Assembly: GCA_032622095.1 (NCBI GenBank)
Contig: CP136064.1
Span: 45,833,573-45,897,572 of the forward strand
Origin: Siphonodentalium dalli
Taxonomy: Eukaryota; Mollusca; Scaphopoda; Gadilida; Siphonodentaliidae
Direction of reading: 5' to 3'
Length of the DNA: 64,000 bases
Below are positions 57,401-64,000 of the stretch, one piece after another. A model generated the notes under the pieces. The model was not told the DNA's origin and ran no database searches. It saw nothing but the letters and a program-made list of their open reading frames with translations. The position numbers were made by a program, and so were the translations under genes. How positions within the stretch are numbered: position 1 is the stretch's first letter; every line of letters begins with the position of its first letter.

Positions 57401-60400
57401 GTGATGATCGGATGAGGGTTATGGCCTGTAGGGTGATGATCGGATGAGGGTTATGGCCTGTAGGGTGATGATCGGATGAGGGTTATGGCCTGTAGGGTGA
57501 TGATCGGATGAGGGATATGGCCTGTAGGGTGATGATCGGATGAGGGATATGGCCTGTAGGGTGATGATCGGATGAGGGATATGGCCTGTAGGGTGATGAT
57601 CGGATGAGGGATATGGCCTGTAGGGTGATGATCGGATGAGGGATATGGCCTGTAGGGTGATGATCGGATGAGGGATATGGCCTGTAGGGTGATGATCGGA
57701 TGAGGGATATGGCCTGTAGGGTGATGATCGGATGAGGGATATGGCCTGTAGGGTGATGATCGGATGAGGGATATGGCCTGTAGGGTGATGATCGGATGAG
57801 GGATATGGCCTGTAGGGTGATGATCGGATGAGGGATATGGCCTGTAGGGTGATGATCGGATGAGGAATATGGCCTGTAGGGTGATGATCGGATGAGGGAT
57901 ATGGCCTGTAGGGTGATGATCGGATGAGGGATATGGCCTGTAGGGTGATGATCGGATGAGGGTTATGGCCTGTAGGGTGATGATCGGATGAGGGATATGG
58001 CCTGTAGGGTGATGATCGGATGAGGGATATGGCCTGTAGGGTGATGATCGGATGAGGGATATGGCCTGTAGGGTGATGATCGGATGAGGGATATGGCCTG
58101 TAGGGTGATGATCGGATGAGGGATATGGACTGTAGGGTGATGATCGGATGAGGGATATGGCCTGTAGGGTGATGATCGGATGAGGGTTATGGCCTGTAGG
58201 GTGATGATCGGATGAGGGATATGGCCTGTAGGGTGATGATCGGATGAGGGATATGGACTGTAGGGTGATGATCGGATGAGGGTTATGGCCTGTAGGGTGA
58301 TGATCGGATGAGGGATATGGACTGTAGGGTGATGATCGGATGAGGGATATGGCCTGTAGGGTGATGATCGGATGAGGGATATGGACTGTAGGGTGATGAT
58401 CGGATGAGGGATATGGACTGTAGGGTGATGATCGGATGAGGGATATGGCCTGTAGGGTGATGATCGGATGAGGGATATGGACTGTAGGGTGATGATCGGA
58501 TGAGGGATATGGCCTGTAGGGTGATGATCGGATGAGGGATATGGACTGTAGGGTGATGATCGGATGAGGGATATGGCCTGTAGGGTGATGATCGGATGAG
58601 GGTTATGGCCTGTAGGGTGATGATCGGATGAGGGTTATGGCCTGTAGGGTGATGATCGGATGAGGGATATGGCCTGTAGGGTGATGATCGGATGAGGGAT
58701 ATGGCCTGTAGGGTGATGATCGGATGAGGGTTATGGCCTGTAGGGTGATGATCGGATGAGGGTTATGGCCTGTAGGGTGATGATCGGATGAGGGATATGG
58801 ACTGTAGGGTGATGATCGGATGAGGGATATGGCCTGTAGGGTGATGATCGGATGAGGGTTATGGCCTGTAGGGTGATGATCGGATGAGGGATATGGACTG
58901 TAGGGTGATGATCGGATGAGGGATATGGCCTGTAGGGTGAGCCAAAGGAAATTGTTGACAGATGGATGATGGACACCAAACCATGGCAATAGTTCTATAC
59001 TATAGTTATTATCAAAACATTTGCTAATGGGACTACTCATCAATGAGTATTTAGCAAAGAAAGGGTTAACAGCTGAATCTTTCCTTGCACCAACAGGAAT
59101 AGATTGATATGATATGTAGCCAGGTGTGATTTTTAAATTTCAAAATCTGCATACGAAGGGTCAAAAGCATGGTCGACCTGTCCTATCCCAGGTTCTACAA
59201 ACGCAATATTTTAACCCTACTGTAAACACTGGGATATGTTGAGAATACTGTTGTCCATTGTCTAACTAAATAATACCAAAATGTAATGACATAATCATGT
59301 GAATATTTACAACTGAATATGAATTTCTTCATGATTTCATCTCAAAGTAATCAGATGTAATCAGAAAGTATATGATTACTTTTAGAAACAAATTGTATGT
59401 GAAATCAAATACATCAACTGATATGATAAAGAAGAAGGAAAGTCAAAATGTTTCATTCAGTAAAGTGATTGTATTGTGTAAAAGAAATTATTTTCATTTC
59501 TCCAATAAATGATTTTTAATAAATTTCGAAAAAATTGGATAGCTCTCTATAAAGTTTGGTGATGATCGGATGAGGGATGTGGTTTGTAGGGTGTGCCGAT
59601 GGATGTAGTCATCAAAAGAGTAAAATCCAAGAAGAGAGCCATATGAAGTTTAGTGATGACGGATGAAGGATGTGGTATGTAGGGTGTGCCAAGGGATTCA
59701 GTCCTGTTAAGAGCAAAATTGCTGCCAGTGGCCATGTTTTTCACCTCGGAAAATTTTATAGCTCCCATCTAGAGGTGATCCTAAAAATGACTGTAAATTT
59801 TCAAGATATTTTTCTGATAAATGCGGGCTGTAGGGTGTGCCAATGGAATCAAATTTGAAATCCAAGATGGCTGCTAGCGGCTATGTTTTTTAACCCTTTG
59901 GCGAGTAGAACGACATATATGTCGTCTATCGGTTGAGGAGAAGAACGACATATATGTCGTTTCAGGAAGTGTTATTTTATGTAGACATAACTTCAATAAA
60001 TCATCTGATTTATAAATGATTTGTATAGGAGTTATTTTTATTAATATATTGTCCCAAATGTATAAGTGCAATCAATTATGATAACACATGTAAACAAAAA
60101 ATGCACATAAATTAAAACAAATTATTGGGCCCTTTTGACCGAACTTGTTAATAATTATTGCTATGACGTTGACGTTAAATTTACTCATGACGTCATGTAT
60201 ATGACGTTACAGATACTCTCCAAAGGGTTAACAAATTTCTGAAATAATCAATGGCTCCCATCTAGAGGTCACCTCAAAGATCATAATGAAGTTTGGTGAT
60301 GATCGGATGAGGGATATGGCCTGTAGGGTGATGATCGGATGAGGGATATGGCCTGTAGGGTGATGATCGGATGAGGGATATGGCCTGTAGGGTGATGATC

Positions 60401-63111
60401 GGATGAGGGATATGGCCTGTAGGGTGATGATCGGATGAGGGATATGGCCTGTAGGGTGATGATCGGATGAGGGATATGGACTGTAGGGTGATGATCGGAT
60501 GAGGGTTATGGCCTGTAGGGTGATGATCGGATGAGGGATATGGCCTGTAGGGTGATGATCGGATGAGGGATATGGCCTGTAGGGTGATGATCGGATGAGG
60601 GTTATGGCCTGTAGGGTGATGATCGGATGAGGGATATGGCCTGTAGGGTGATGATCGGATGAGGGATATGGACTGTAGGGTGATGATCGGATGAGGGATA
60701 TGGCCTGTAGGGTGATGATCGGATGAGGGATATGGCCTGTAGGGTGATGATCGGATGAGGGATATGGACTGTAGGGTGATGATCGGATGAGGGATATGGA
60801 CTGTAGGGTGATGATCGGATGAGGGATATGGCCTGTAGGGTGATGATCGGATGAGGGATATGGCCTGTAGGGTGATGATCGGATGAGGGATATGGACTGT
60901 AGGGTGATGATCGGATGAGGGATATGGCCTGTAGGGTGATGATCGGATGAGGGTTATGGACTGTAGGGTGATGATCGGATGAGGGTTATGGCCTGTAGGG
61001 TGATGATCGGATGAGGGATATGGCCTGTAGGGTGATGATCGGATGAGGGATATGGCCTGTAGGGTGATGATCGGATGAGGGATATGGCCTGTAGGGTGAT
61101 GATCGGATGAGGGATATGGCCTGTAGGGTGATGATCGGATGAGGGATATGGCCTGTAGGGTGATGATCGGATGAGGGTTATGGCCTGTAGGGTGATGATC
61201 GGATGAGGGATATGGCCTGTAGGGTGATGATCGGATGAGGGATATGGCCTGTAGGGTGATGATCGAATGAGGGTTATGGCCAGTAGGGTGATGATCGGAT
61301 GAGGGATATGGCCTGTAGGGTGATGATCGGATGAGGGTTATGGCCTGTAGGGTGATGATCGGATGAGGGTTATGGCCTGTAGGGTGATGATCGGATGAGG
61401 GATATGGCCTGTAGGGTGATGATCGGATGAGGGTTATGGCCTGTAGGGTGATGATCGGATGAGGGATATGGCCTGTAGGGTGATGATCGGATGAGGGTTA
61501 TGGCCTGTAGGGTGATGATCGGATGAGGGATATGGCCTGTAGGGTGATGATCGGATGAGGGATATGGCCTGTAGGGTGTGCCAAAGGAAATTGTTGACAG
61601 ATGGATGATGGACACCAAACCATGGCAATAGTTCTATACTATAGTTATTATCAAAACATTTGCTAATGGGACTACCCATCAATGAGTATTTAGCAAAGAA
61701 AGGGTTAACAGCTGAATCTTTCCTTGCACCAACAGTTTCCTCGTTCTCCCTTCTTGCTTGCCAATATTTGATCATGAGTGCTTTGTAATTAATCAATATT
61801 CAATTCTATATGAATACCACTACGCTTCTTATTGCATAACTGTTTAGTGACTCATCTGACAATAAATTACAAAATAAAAACATACACCAATGACCGCCAG
61901 TCAGTGTCGCAAGCACACAGTCATAAAACACAATCACTTGTAGTGATATATCACATATAATCTGCAAAAAAGTACTAAAGCTGAGAATGGTTTCATATAA
62001 TGTTGATATGCCGCATACTTTTCCAGAATGTAGATATTTAATTATTATGGTAAAGGATGAGGTGTCTATATTATAAATGCTGCCAGTCACTCCCGCAGAT
62101 GGGGTCATTGTCACAAGGCACCGATCATATCTGTAGCCACCTTCAAATTCTACATCATTACACACGTGAATGTGAAAAACTGACTACAAATCTGATTGCC
62201 TTGAAAAGCTAACTACAGTTGTGACCAATTTGAAAATCTGGCTACGAATGTGATCAGTGCCATGTGACAATGACTCCATCACACTCACCCATACAAATAG
62301 CAGTCCCAGTATCTTGGCATCCCGGTAGAACCATCCCTGCAGCAATGTTGGCATTCTTCAGCAGCTCCAGAGCCACAAATTTATCATTATTTGATGATTC
62401 TGGATCTTTCAATATATTTGACAGTGACTAGAAAAGAAATCACTAAATAGACTGATGACAATATATCCTCGGGAAAATAGGTTCATTTTGGACCTAGATA
62501 TTGACATTGGTTCATGTTTGACTTTTTGGTTCTGATATAATCCCATAGTGGACTTAAACCTCTTATTCTGTTGGATGTCGAAGGCCACAGTGAAAACACA
62601 TCTATAAAGAGAATACATCTGGTGCTGAAATAGGCCCCATAGTGACCATATTTGTTTTTTTGCTATTTATTTAGTTAAATGTTTTGAAATATTTTTTTTT
62701 TTTTAACTAACACTGTTATACCATCTGCCAGGGTACCCAGAGTCAAATTTGGTTGAAATCGGTCTTGGGGTCGGGGAGAAATATCCGAACAGACAGACAG
62801 CCAGATGGACAGACAGATCCTACTATTTTATATATATATTGATGAAAATAAGAACAAAGTGAATCTATTTTTCATGTACTTGTTGATAAGTTGTTTTACA
62901 AACTTTTATCAAATTTATTTTAGCTTAAATATTAATAGGCATGTATGTACCATTATACTGTGATAATGAAAAGTCTTTTATACCTGCAAATGAGCTGGTC
63001 TGAGCAGGTGGGCAATATCAACCATAGCTTGCTCTGCGATCAGTGTGAGAGCTTCCGGCTGTACTTGCAGCACCTTTTTTCCCTTGACATCGAAGGTTGA
63101 AACATGGTCTC
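45340..63111 (-). CDS. Class I fumarate hydratase (4Fe-4S), eleven exons seen, 5' end missing
   Basis: Catalyses reversible hydration of fumarate to malate. Class I enzymes use a [4Fe-4S] cluster and are unrelated to the class II fumarase usual in animal mitochondria. Joined exons give about 516 residues. Bacterial FumA/FumB have about 548, so only the N terminus, and perhaps a targeting peptide, lies beyond 64000. The three cluster cysteines of the family are in [15 protein letters not shown] and HGASCPVG. Other family blocks are [45 protein letters not shown] and GSIGGPAA. Ten introns are visible. Nine are GT-AG and one is GC-AG. The intron structure shows a resident eukaryotic gene and excludes bacterial contamination. 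It converges with MRPL47 across the DIRS-like element. Confidence 0.95.
45524..45895. mobile_element. Hairpin-core MITE in the last fumarase intron
   Basis: Two palindromes of the 'gcattctcttatatatgcga' type separated by an AT-rich spacer. The outermost ends agtcgggatttttttacc are inverted (ggtaaaaaaatcccgact). These ends differ from the CCC-ended TTAA copies, so the core has been joined to other flanks. Confidence 0.7.
45938..46292. mobile_element. Foldback element FB in the last fumarase intron
   Basis: Contains caagcctgagtttagtgtgc, 'gagggtgaatttagtgacac' and 'cagaatgaggtcccaagagg' arms. The right end is truncated. Confidence 0.6.
46730..46847 (-). CDS. Fumarase exon (second last)
   Basis: Reads [20 protein letters not shown], then [19 protein letters not shown] and the first base of Gly. 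Acceptor ttcctag, donor gtacac. Confidence 0.93.
47216..47605. mobile_element. PIF/Harbinger-like MITE next to a fumarase exon
   Basis: 390 bp with ends GGyGACACCAATTTTTAAG and complement, flanked by TTA (47213-47215 and 47606-47608). 3-bp TTA target and GG ends fit PIF/Harbinger. Interior is purine-rich with a C run. It sits about 25 bp inside the intron from the exon ending at 47633. Confidence 0.75.
47633..47752 (-). CDS. Fumarase exon with [11 protein letters not shown] motif
   Basis: 40 codons, phase 0 at both ends. Reads [20 protein letters not shown] and [13 protein letters not shown]. Acceptor attcag, donor gtaata. Confidence 0.95.
47860..48516 (-). repeat. Dispersed repeat R3, copy in fumarase intron
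   Basis: Several units ('gagtaaaatccaagatggct', 'ggatgagagatgtggtctgc') ending at 48482-48515 with the palindromic head caaacttgactttgtcaagt. The same head type starts the array at 29052. Confidence 0.7.
48532..48738 (-). CDS. Fumarase exon with AGPAKTPE motif
   Basis: 69 codons, phase 0. Reads [40 protein letters not shown] and [10 protein letters not shown], with very close agreement to FumA/FumB. Donor gttagt. Confidence 0.97.
49976..50281. mobile_element. Hairpin-core MITE, truncated
   Basis: The left palindrome is complete (ctagtgcattctcttatata start). The second is cut off after 'gcattctcttatata' at 50278. The spacer is almost the same as in the 45524-45895 copy. Confidence 0.7.
50418..50528 (-). 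CDS. Fumarase exon, C-terminal domain linker
   Basis: 37 codons, phase 0. Reads [20 protein letters not shown] then [17 protein letters not shown]. Corresponds to the less conserved 'GIWIEKLEHNP.KYIPE' part of FumA. Confidence 0.9.
50594..50716. mobile_element. CAGCCCT MITE with 6-bp duplication, copy 2
   Basis: Opposite orientation to 42490-42612 and flanked by gtaagt on both sides (50588-50593, 50717-50722). Same internal words gattgccgaagccaaacaat and tggctacggcaatcgg. Confidence 0.75.
51255..51885 (+). repeat. Dispersed repeat R4, two diverged copies
   Basis: Copies at about 51260-51340 and 51665-51885 share ttgggacttctgtttgtt and gctatggccgggaaaactgc. The second ends in 'ctgaccttgaccttc' and 'gaagtcgggtcacctgctag'. 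This repeat type is, from memory, frequent in molluscs. Confidence 0.55.
52408..52598 (-). CDS. Fumarase exon with third cluster cysteine
   Basis: Enters in phase 1 and leaves in phase 0. Reads [40 protein letters not shown] and [20 protein letters not shown]. The Cys in GASCP is a family cluster ligand. Acceptor ttccag, donor gtaaga. Confidence 0.97.
52830..53226. mobile_element. TTAA-flanked element with nested TA MITE
   Basis: Flanked by TTAA (52826-52829, 53227-53230). Ends CCCTTTCTAyactAAA and the inverted equivalent. The left 60 bp match sequence at 23859-23925 in the Mutator-like copy B. The TA MITE at 53007-53141 is inserted inside. Confidence 0.6.
53007..53141. mobile_element. TA-flanked palindromic MITE, copy 2 (shortened)
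   Basis: 135 bp, ends CAGTAATGCC and complement, flanked by TA. The right arm matches the 8706-8912 element over about 90 bp. The left arm has lost most of its length. Confidence 0.7.
53811..53937 (-). CDS. Fumarase exon with second cluster cysteine; GC donor
   Basis: Phase 0 start, phase 1 end. Reads [20 protein letters not shown] and [10 protein letters not shown] plus the first base of Gly. The donor is CAG/gcaaga, a GC-AG intron. Using the next GT (12 bases later) would create a TGA codon at the junction. Confidence 0.93.
54000..54160. mobile_element. TTAA hairpin-core MITE, left end lost
   Basis: The right end cagctcccgtcatgaaaggg followed by TTAA matches the 2004-2268 type. One palindrome is complete (54054-54118). 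Confidence 0.65.
54195..54554 (-). other. Intronic ORF of 119 codons, unknown
   Basis: Lies in the fumarase intron on the same strand. Lysine-, asparagine- and leucine-rich, ending in a basic amphipathic helix ([20 protein letters not shown]). The AT-rich sequence makes a chance frame of this length possible but less common. No family is recognised. Could be a small gene or a transposon remnant. Confidence 0.25.
54771..54977 (-). CDS. Fumarase exon with KGGGSANKT motif
   Basis: 69 codons, phase 0. Reads [40 protein letters not shown] and the 'KFVEEKVK' end. Acceptor ttttcag, donor gtcagc chosen to match the next exon (TLGTAACPP). Confidence 0.97.
55010..55387. mobile_element. hAT-like MITE with exact 8-bp duplication
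   Basis: 378 bp, ends CAGGGGTGCCGGAAG and CAGGGGCGCCGGAAG (complemented), flanked by aacatcag on both sides (55002-55009, 55388-55395). CAGGGG ends and an 8-bp duplication are the hAT signature. Non-autonomous. Contains internal G and C runs. Confidence 0.88.
55400..56520. other. Fumarase intron, no gene recognised
   Basis: Two diverged copies of a segment with 'cctgatataaaatttgggca' near 55485 and 55635. Otherwise AT-rich, non-coding. Confidence 0.4.
56523..56623 (-). CDS. Fumarase exon [11 protein letters not shown]
   Basis: Completes the split Gly, reads [20 protein letters not shown] and [13 protein letters not shown]. Acceptor tttgcag, donor gtaaat. Corresponds to 'GKKGQRVWTGGGDE' of FumA. 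Confidence 0.95.
56640..57306 (+). repeat. Dispersed repeat R3 leading into the first minisatellite
   Basis: Four or so units with 'gccatgtttt', 'gatgagggatgtggcctgtg' and 'aagagtaaaat' words. The last unit runs directly into the 32-bp array. Confidence 0.7.
57041..59096 (+). repeat. Segmental duplication, copy A
   Basis: 2056 bp starting ggattcagtcctgttaagag and ending tccttgcaccaacag. Copy B is 59694-61735, offset 2653 bp. Contains the 51-unit array. Non-array part is 424 bp. Confidence 0.88.
57307..58938 (+). repeat. 32-bp minisatellite, 51 units
   Basis: Head-to-tail 32-bp unit beginning gatgatcggatgaggg and ending ggcctgtagggt, with no spacers. 1632 bp is exactly 51 units. The main variants are a/t in 'ggatatgg' or 'ggttatgg', and c/a in 'ggcctg' or 'ggactg'. 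Located in the fumarase intron between the exons at 56523-56623 and 62289-62427. Confidence 0.95.
59097..59693. other. Spacer between segmental copies
   Basis: Intronic sequence. 59520-59693 is diverged R3 repeat with a single, unamplified 'gatgatcggatgagggatgt'. Confidence 0.5.
59894..60227. mobile_element. TTAA MITE with paralogous empty site
   Basis: 334 bp flanked by TTAA (59890-59893, 60228-60231). Ends CCCTTTGG and CCAAAGGG. Near the left end two palindromes aacgacatatatgtcgtt occur, and near the right end 'gacgtcatgtatatgacgt'. Copy A has a single TTAA at 57237-57240 in the same context. piggyBac-like signature. Confidence 0.9.
60298..61577 (+). repeat. 32-bp minisatellite, 40 units
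   Basis: Same unit as at 57307. 1280 bp is exactly 40 units. Includes a rare variant near 61265 (gatcgaatg and ggccag). Confidence 0.95.
61736..62288. other. Fumarase intron, no gene recognised
   Basis: Unique-looking sequence. A minus-strand frame (61806-62165) has no recognisable motif. Confidence 0.4.
62289..62427 (-). CDS. Fumarase exon with first cluster cysteine
   Basis: Phase 0 start, phase 1 end. Reads [40 protein letters not shown] and AICM. The Cys in GCQDTG is a family cluster ligand. Acceptor ctag, donor gtgagt. Confidence 0.96.
62712..62838 (-). repeat. Dispersed repeat R1, copy 3
   Basis: Contains 'caaatttggttgaaatcggt' and 'gacagatcctactattttat'. In the fumarase intron. Confidence 0.6.
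62984..63111 (-). CDS. Fumarase most 5' visible exon
   Basis: Enters in phase 1. Reads [20 protein letters not shown] and [20 protein letters not shown], then HLQ. Matches the FumA segment 'EHVS..EFEG.EILKV.PEALTLLA'. Donor CAG/gtataa. The remaining N-terminal exons were not found before 64000. Confidence 0.95.
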
Positions 63112-63193
63112 CTTTGGAAATTAGAAAGCCAATAAAATTATTATAAGGCCAAATAATAATGCTTTGTTCTTCACAGGAAAATAATAGCGATAG

Positions 63194-63441
63194 CCCTTTC
63201 ATGATGGGAACTGGGTCGGTGCAACATTAAAGATCCTGTGCCAGTGCAATCTCTTTTATATGCGAGTCTCCCAAAAGGGGCCTCGCATATAAAAGAGAAT
63301 GCACTGGCTTACAAGATCAAGGTAAATATTGTTAGGCCAATGCATTCTCTTATATATGCCAGGCGGCCTATGGGCGAGAGAGAATACATTGGCACATGGT
63401 TTTCAAAAAAATTCAGGAAGCTCTGGACAGTCATGAAAGCA
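63194..63441. mobile_element. TTAA hairpin-core MITE, decayed
   Basis: Left end CCCTTTCATGATGGGAAC, right end GTCATGAAAGC followed by TTAA. The left TTAA has mutated. Two palindromes, one with the 'ctcccaaaaggggcc' apex. Closest to the 2004-2268 type. Confidence 0.65.
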
Positions 63442-63485
63442 TTAAGCTAGGTTGATTTCTCAATGAATGTCAACAAACCAGCTGA

Positions 63486-63885
63486 TTAACCCTTTACCCA
63501 ACAAACCGGCCAAAACCGGCCAAATAAAGCTTCAACAGCCTAAAATATCTTCGGTCTGTCTCAATAGAACCATACAAATATGGATATCATTGGAACCGGC
63601 TCCTTGACCACAATGTGAAAGTTACAGTTATGCCCTGTGCCAATGCATCCTCTTATATATGCGAGTCGACCATAGGTCGCCTCGCATATATAAGAGAATG
63701 CATTGGCCTAAAAAAAATCTTTTTTTAACACTTTTTACCATTTTTTCTTACATTCTTTAACAATTTTATAATTTTTAATGTGTTAAGCCAATGCATTCTC
63801 TTATATATGCGAGGCGACCTATGGTCGACTCGCATATATAAGAGAATGCATTGGCACAGGGCCCTTCTGTTGGGTAAAGGGTTAA
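63486..63885. mobile_element. TTAA hairpin MITE (piggyBac-like), copy 2
   Basis: 400 bp including TTAA at both ends. Reverse-complement copy of 24232-24630 with only a few differences by eye. Same CCCTTTACCCAACA ends and both long hairpins. Confidence 0.88.
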
Positions 63886-64000
63886 CCCAGCAGCAAGCTT
63901 TTGAAAACCTTGCCTGACATGCTTACAGTTGAAACCACAGACAATCATGCCATCTTTGGCTGAAATCCTTATATAATTGTAACTGTGACTGAATTTAATT

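Larger units (their letters stand above)
59694..61735 (+). repeat. Segmental duplication, copy B
   Basis: 2042 bp. Differs from copy A by a TTAA MITE insertion (338 bp with its duplication) and by 40 instead of 51 minisatellite units. The remaining length is 424 bp, the same as copy A. Confidence 0.88.

Noticed and set aside
57307-58938. CRISPR-like array of 32-bp repeats
   Set aside because: The units are directly head to tail with no spacers, in a eukaryotic intron. It is a minisatellite.
58603-59043. Long minus-strand ORFs with repeating histidine/proline/serine peptides over the minisatellites (also 61370-61796)
   Set aside because: The 32-bp unit happens to be open in several frames on the minus strand, so any array gives a periodic 32-residue peptide. 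There is no start context, and it lies in the fumarase intron.
45340-63111. Bacterial contamination explaining the FumA-like protein
   Set aside because: The coding sequence is divided by ten introns with proper splice sites, and the introns carry the same repeats as the rest of the window.

Overview
This is a nuclear window from an animal genome: AT-rich, intron-dense and saturated with short transposable elements. Two real genes can be reconstructed exon by exon. They are MRPL47 (mitoribosomal protein uL29m, plus strand, five exons, 15416-37792) and a class I iron-sulfur fumarate hydratase (minus strand, eleven exons, 45340-63111, with the 5' end beyond the window). They converge tail to tail. 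The dispersed repeats, including long degenerate sequences of the 'agttatggcccctttt' and 'gccgggaaaactgc' kind, resemble those I associate with molluscs and other lophotrochozoans. The species assignment is a weak inference.

Layout. 1-15.3 kb is intergenic repeat sequence: foldback elements, a Mutator-like element with a 12-bp flanking repeat, TA and TTAA MITEs, a TAA-flanked element made of TTACGC palindromes, and a TTA-flanked element nested in another inverted-repeat element. 15.3-37.8 kb is MRPL47. Its 11.4-kb first intron and 7.4-kb third intron are filled with transposons, including a second Mutator-like copy carrying two nested MITEs and a DIRS-type reverse transcriptase fragment framed by a 215-bp direct duplication. 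38.8-42.5 kb is a decayed DIRS-like tyrosine-recombinase retrotransposon on the minus strand. 45.3-63.1 kb is the fumarase gene. Its second visible intron holds two 32-bp minisatellite arrays (51 and 40 units) inside a tandem segmental duplication of about 2 kb. The window ends in more TTAA hairpin MITEs.

The genes. MRPL47 is a structural protein of the mitochondrial large ribosomal subunit. The fumarase interconverts fumarate and malate in the citric acid cycle. Both are housekeeping functions, and nothing shows that they are co-regulated. No bacterial-style operon, CRISPR array, tRNA or rRNA was seen.

The most interesting material is the mobile DNA. One group of TTAA-flanked MITEs shares a modular hairpin core, two of them near-identical and inverted about 39 kb apart. 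A filled and an empty paralogous site prove insertion at TTAA. A MITE pair has 6-bp target duplications. A segmental duplication can be balanced to the base once array length and one insertion are accounted for.
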